NCBI GenBank assembly: GCA_021731185.1
Contig: JAKFXW010000151.1
Span: forward strand, 1-9,136
Direction of reading: 5' to 3'
DNA length: 9,136 nucleotides
Source of the DNA: Gallionellaceae bacterium
Lineage (GTDB): Bacteria; Pseudomonadota; Gammaproteobacteria; Burkholderiales; Gallionellaceae
In this document: positions 7,302 to 9,136 of the stretch, piece by piece
Position numbering within the stretch: the first letter of the stretch is position 1
Layout of the letters: every line of letters starts with the position of its first letter
Program-made: the position numbers and the translations under genes
Notes under the pieces: model-generated
What the model was told of the DNA's origin: nothing
Seen by the model: the letters and a program-made list of their open reading frames with translations, nothing else
Database searches by the model: none

Positions 7302-7719
7302 AGGTGAAGCCAGCCGATAAGCCGGGTTCTGTCGTGGACAGTCATTCCTCTAGGCGTTTCGTTACCTGACGCTCAAGCAACCTACCCGCTGACGACGCGA
7401 GCAACGTCATAGTCAGCATATTTGGTCTTGCTCCGAATGGAGTTTACCGTGCCGTCCGTGTTACCACGTCCGCGGTGGGCTCTTACCCCGCCGTTTCACC
7501 CTCACCTGATCCTTGCCCAAAATTCGCTGGAGCTTTCGCCCCAGCTCTTCTTGGGTGACTTTGCCACCCTTGCGGGTGGCAAGTCCGGCCATCGGCAGTT
7601 TAATTTCTGTGGCACTGTTCATCACCTCACGGTGTCCGGTCATTAACCGGCATCCTGCTCTATGGAGCCCGGACTTTCCTCCCCGTATTTGCATACGCGG
7701 CGACTGTCTAGCCAGCTTC
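7302..7719 (-). ncRNA. rnpB: RNase P RNA, bacterial type A
   Basis: This is the catalytic RNA of RNase P, which cleaves the 5' leader from pre-tRNAs together with the RnpA protein. On the minus strand it begins GAAGCTGGCTAGACAGTCGC and has the universal core GAGGAAAGTCCGGGCTCCA (P4 5' side), the ACAGAAATTAAACTGCCGATGG region, GGTAAACTCC with GGAGCAAGACCAAATA (P15 area), and the 3' strand GAATGACTGTCCACGACAGA followed by ACCCGGCTTATCGGCTGGC. About 418 nt is longer than E. coli M1 RNA (377), mainly because the P12 region is 75 nt between GGCC and GATC instead of about 11. Protein-like frames inside it on both strands are artefacts. The ends are set by analogy to M1 RNA and may be off by a few bases. 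Confidence 0.97.
7512..7586 (-). other. Expanded, two-hairpin P12 region of RNase P RNA
   Basis: In the transcript, one hairpin (7585-7557) pairs GACTT and GCCACCC with GGGTGGC and AAGTC across a GCAA loop, with one bulged A. The next (7555-7516) has CCCAA/TTGGG at the base and GCTGGGGC/GCTCCAGC at the tip, capped by GAAA. Both tips are GNRA tetraloops, which often make tertiary contacts. Pairings were worked out by eye. Confidence 0.75.
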
Positions 7720-7725
7720 AACGCT

Positions 7726-7731
7726 AGTTTA
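7726..7731 (-). promoter_or_regulatory. Possible -10 box of rnpB
   Basis: TAAACT occupies -12 to -7 relative to the predicted rnpB 5' end at 7719, matching four of six -10 bases. No good -35 hexamer is found 15-18 nt upstream, so this is a positional guess. Confidence 0.3.
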
Positions 7732-7794
7732 ACACGGGAGCAGTAAACGAACTTACGGGGCGGGCTGCTAAACTTTCAGCGCAAATTTACTTAT

Positions 7795-7935
7795 GGGGAC
7801 TTCTAAAAATTCAAATTTCTAAGCCAGACAAGGCGCGAACAAAAAATTACGACGACGCATATGTTTAATATGTTAGAAGTAATTTTTTGTGAGCAACGCA
7901 GTATAGCGACGGAAGTTGGATTTTTAGATGTGCCC
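7795..7935. repeat. 141-bp imperfect palindrome between ppx and rnpB
   Basis: The two arms (about 7795-7853 and 7877-7935) are complementary over nearly their whole length, with scattered mismatches and one 1-nt indel. The best blocks are TCTAAAAAT (7802-7810) against ATTTTTAGA (7920-7928) and ACAAAAAATTAC (7839-7850) against GTAATTTTTTGT (7879-7890). The centre has CATAT (7858-7862) and ATATG (7868-7872). The element begins at the base next to the ppx stop codon. It looks like a non-coding inverted-repeat unit (MITE or REP type) and as RNA would form one long hairpin that could end or protect the ppx transcript. Confidence 0.8.
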
Positions 7936-9136
7936 TTATCCAGCCAAGCCTGTGATTTGCATACCGTAACCGAATTCCTGCCACTCTTTTACTTCGGCCT
8001 GTAATGCAGCGTGAGTAAGCGGATGCTGTGTCAGCCACTGCGAATCAAGTTCCAGATAAAATTTTGTGCCGCTGAAACGGGCTTGAATTTTTGGTTGTAC
8101 CAACGGTACGCAATCCGCTATCCGGCTTGCCGGATGCGGAATTGTCAGAGGAGCATCGTTACGGCTGCGGCAAAAAATCACGGCGAGTCGCAGTGCCATC
8201 ACCAGCGCAACGTCTTCAGCACTATTGAGCAGCCCGCGCATTTTTGCCAGGCCACCACGATGCGCCAAGGTGAGCAAGCTGAGTTGGTCTTGTTCTTTTT
8301 TTGTAAAACCCGGCATGTCGGCATTTTTTAACAAATATGCAGTGTGTTTGTGATAGCCCTCAATATGCGATATGCAAACCCATTTCGTGCAAGCTTGCCG
8401 CCCAGCTAAGGGTGCGTAATGATTGCTGGTTTGTGTACTCACCCAAAAATTGTTGCGCCAGATGCTTGGCGAGACGCTCGACCTGCGCCGCTTGCGGCGC
8501 ATCGACATGGTAACGCTGCATCATCTGGTGAGCCGTGACATCGGGCATATCTTGGTCGTGGGCGCGATCCAGCAAATCATATAAAACGCCTTCGCGTAGC
8601 GCGCCGGAAGTAATTTGCATACACGCTATGCCCAGTTCGCGAAACGCGGCCAGCATAATCGCCAAGCCCCCAGGTAGCACTGGCGCACGCTCAGGCTTTA
8701 ATCCTGGCAGATTCAGGCGGGTAACATCGCCCGCATTGAGCAATAACTCTCGCAGTCGTTCCAGTCCAGCTAAATTGATGTCCCCTTTAACCACAGAAGC
8801 ATCGCCATTCGTCAGCCCGCTTTGCCCCACAAGGGGACAATGTTCAAAAATTTCGCCCAGCACGCGCGCTACCCGATGAACCAAAAGCAACATCCCAATG
8901 CGGGTGCGTAAACTGGTTGGAGATGATGCGGATTTCATCGCGCGCAGCATATTCTGCCTGTTGCATGTCGAGGTAATTTTTCCATTCGGGAAAAACTTCA
9001 GGCTGTGACTGACGCAGCCCATGTTCAAACTTTCCAGATTAAGCGGGTTCACGCCTTGCCCAATGATAAATTCGGTTGAGCCACCACCAATATCCACCAC
9101 CAACCGTTTGCCATCTATTTGCGGCAAGCTATACGC
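7936..9136 (-). pseudogene. ppx: Exopolyphosphatase (Ppx/GppA family), frameshifted, 5' end outside window
   Basis: Ppx releases phosphate from inorganic polyphosphate chains; GppA relatives hydrolyse pppGpp. The visible part begins before LVVDIGGGSTEFIIG, the phosphate-binding motif of the ASKHA fold. It continues through LPGLKPERAPVLPGGLAIML, GALREGVLYDLLDR and the HD-like HEMGLHI...YHKHTAYLLKNADMPGF, and ends YGMQITGLAG. About 140 N-terminal residues are beyond the edge. Three frame breaks are seen. Near 8963-8971 the frame shifts so that MQQAEYAARDEIRII follows; near 8863-8869 it returns after DVAFGSSGSAR; near 8369-8374 it shifts again between HEMGLHI and SHIEGYHKH. Each is explained by a small deletion (1, 2 and 2 bp). 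Either the gene is decaying or the sequence has errors. Protein-level conservation outside the breaks is good, so any loss is recent. Confidence 0.85.

Noticed and set aside
7422..7746. Overlapping protein frames of 74-86 codons on both strands
   Set aside because: They lie within rnpB, whose conserved core sequences and length explain the region entirely.

Overview
The window reads as chromosomal DNA of a betaproteobacterium. The ribosomal proteins, EF-G, a type-A RNase P RNA and the Ppx, NemA and MsbA-type proteins all look betaproteobacterial. A Nitrosomonadales or Gallionella-like lineage is my best guess, judged from protein resemblance only. Nothing here looks like a phage, plasmid or defence island. 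The interest lies in an insertion-sequence relic beside a core operon, an enlarged RNase P RNA, a long palindrome and a decaying ppx gene.

Left part (1-3526, all on the minus strand): the str operon, read right to left as rpsL, rpsG, fusA and tuf (tuf is cut by the window edge). It encodes ribosomal proteins S12 and S7 and elongation factors G and Tu. A near-consensus promoter (TTGACA, 17 nt, TAGAAT, then a G+C-rich discriminator) lies at 3498-3526. Its -35 box coincides with the end of a degraded IS481-like transposase copy (3521-3944) that sits where rpoC is usually found in this group.

Middle (3946-6153): a 14-bp perfect palindrome, a mostly empty stretch, and a plus-strand promoter ahead of an MsbA-type ABC exporter (4266-6098) whose start codon is uncertain. 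A hairpin separates the exporter from the convergent gene nemA.

Right part (6154-9136, all on the minus strand): nemA (Old Yellow Enzyme-type alkene reductase), rnpB (RNase P RNA with an expanded P12 region), a 141-bp imperfect palindrome touching the ppx stop codon, and ppx (exopolyphosphatase), which is 5'-truncated by the window and carries three apparent frameshifts.

The str genes and rnpB are translation and RNA-processing housekeeping genes. The exporter, reductase and ppx are unrelated neighbours with no evident shared pathway.
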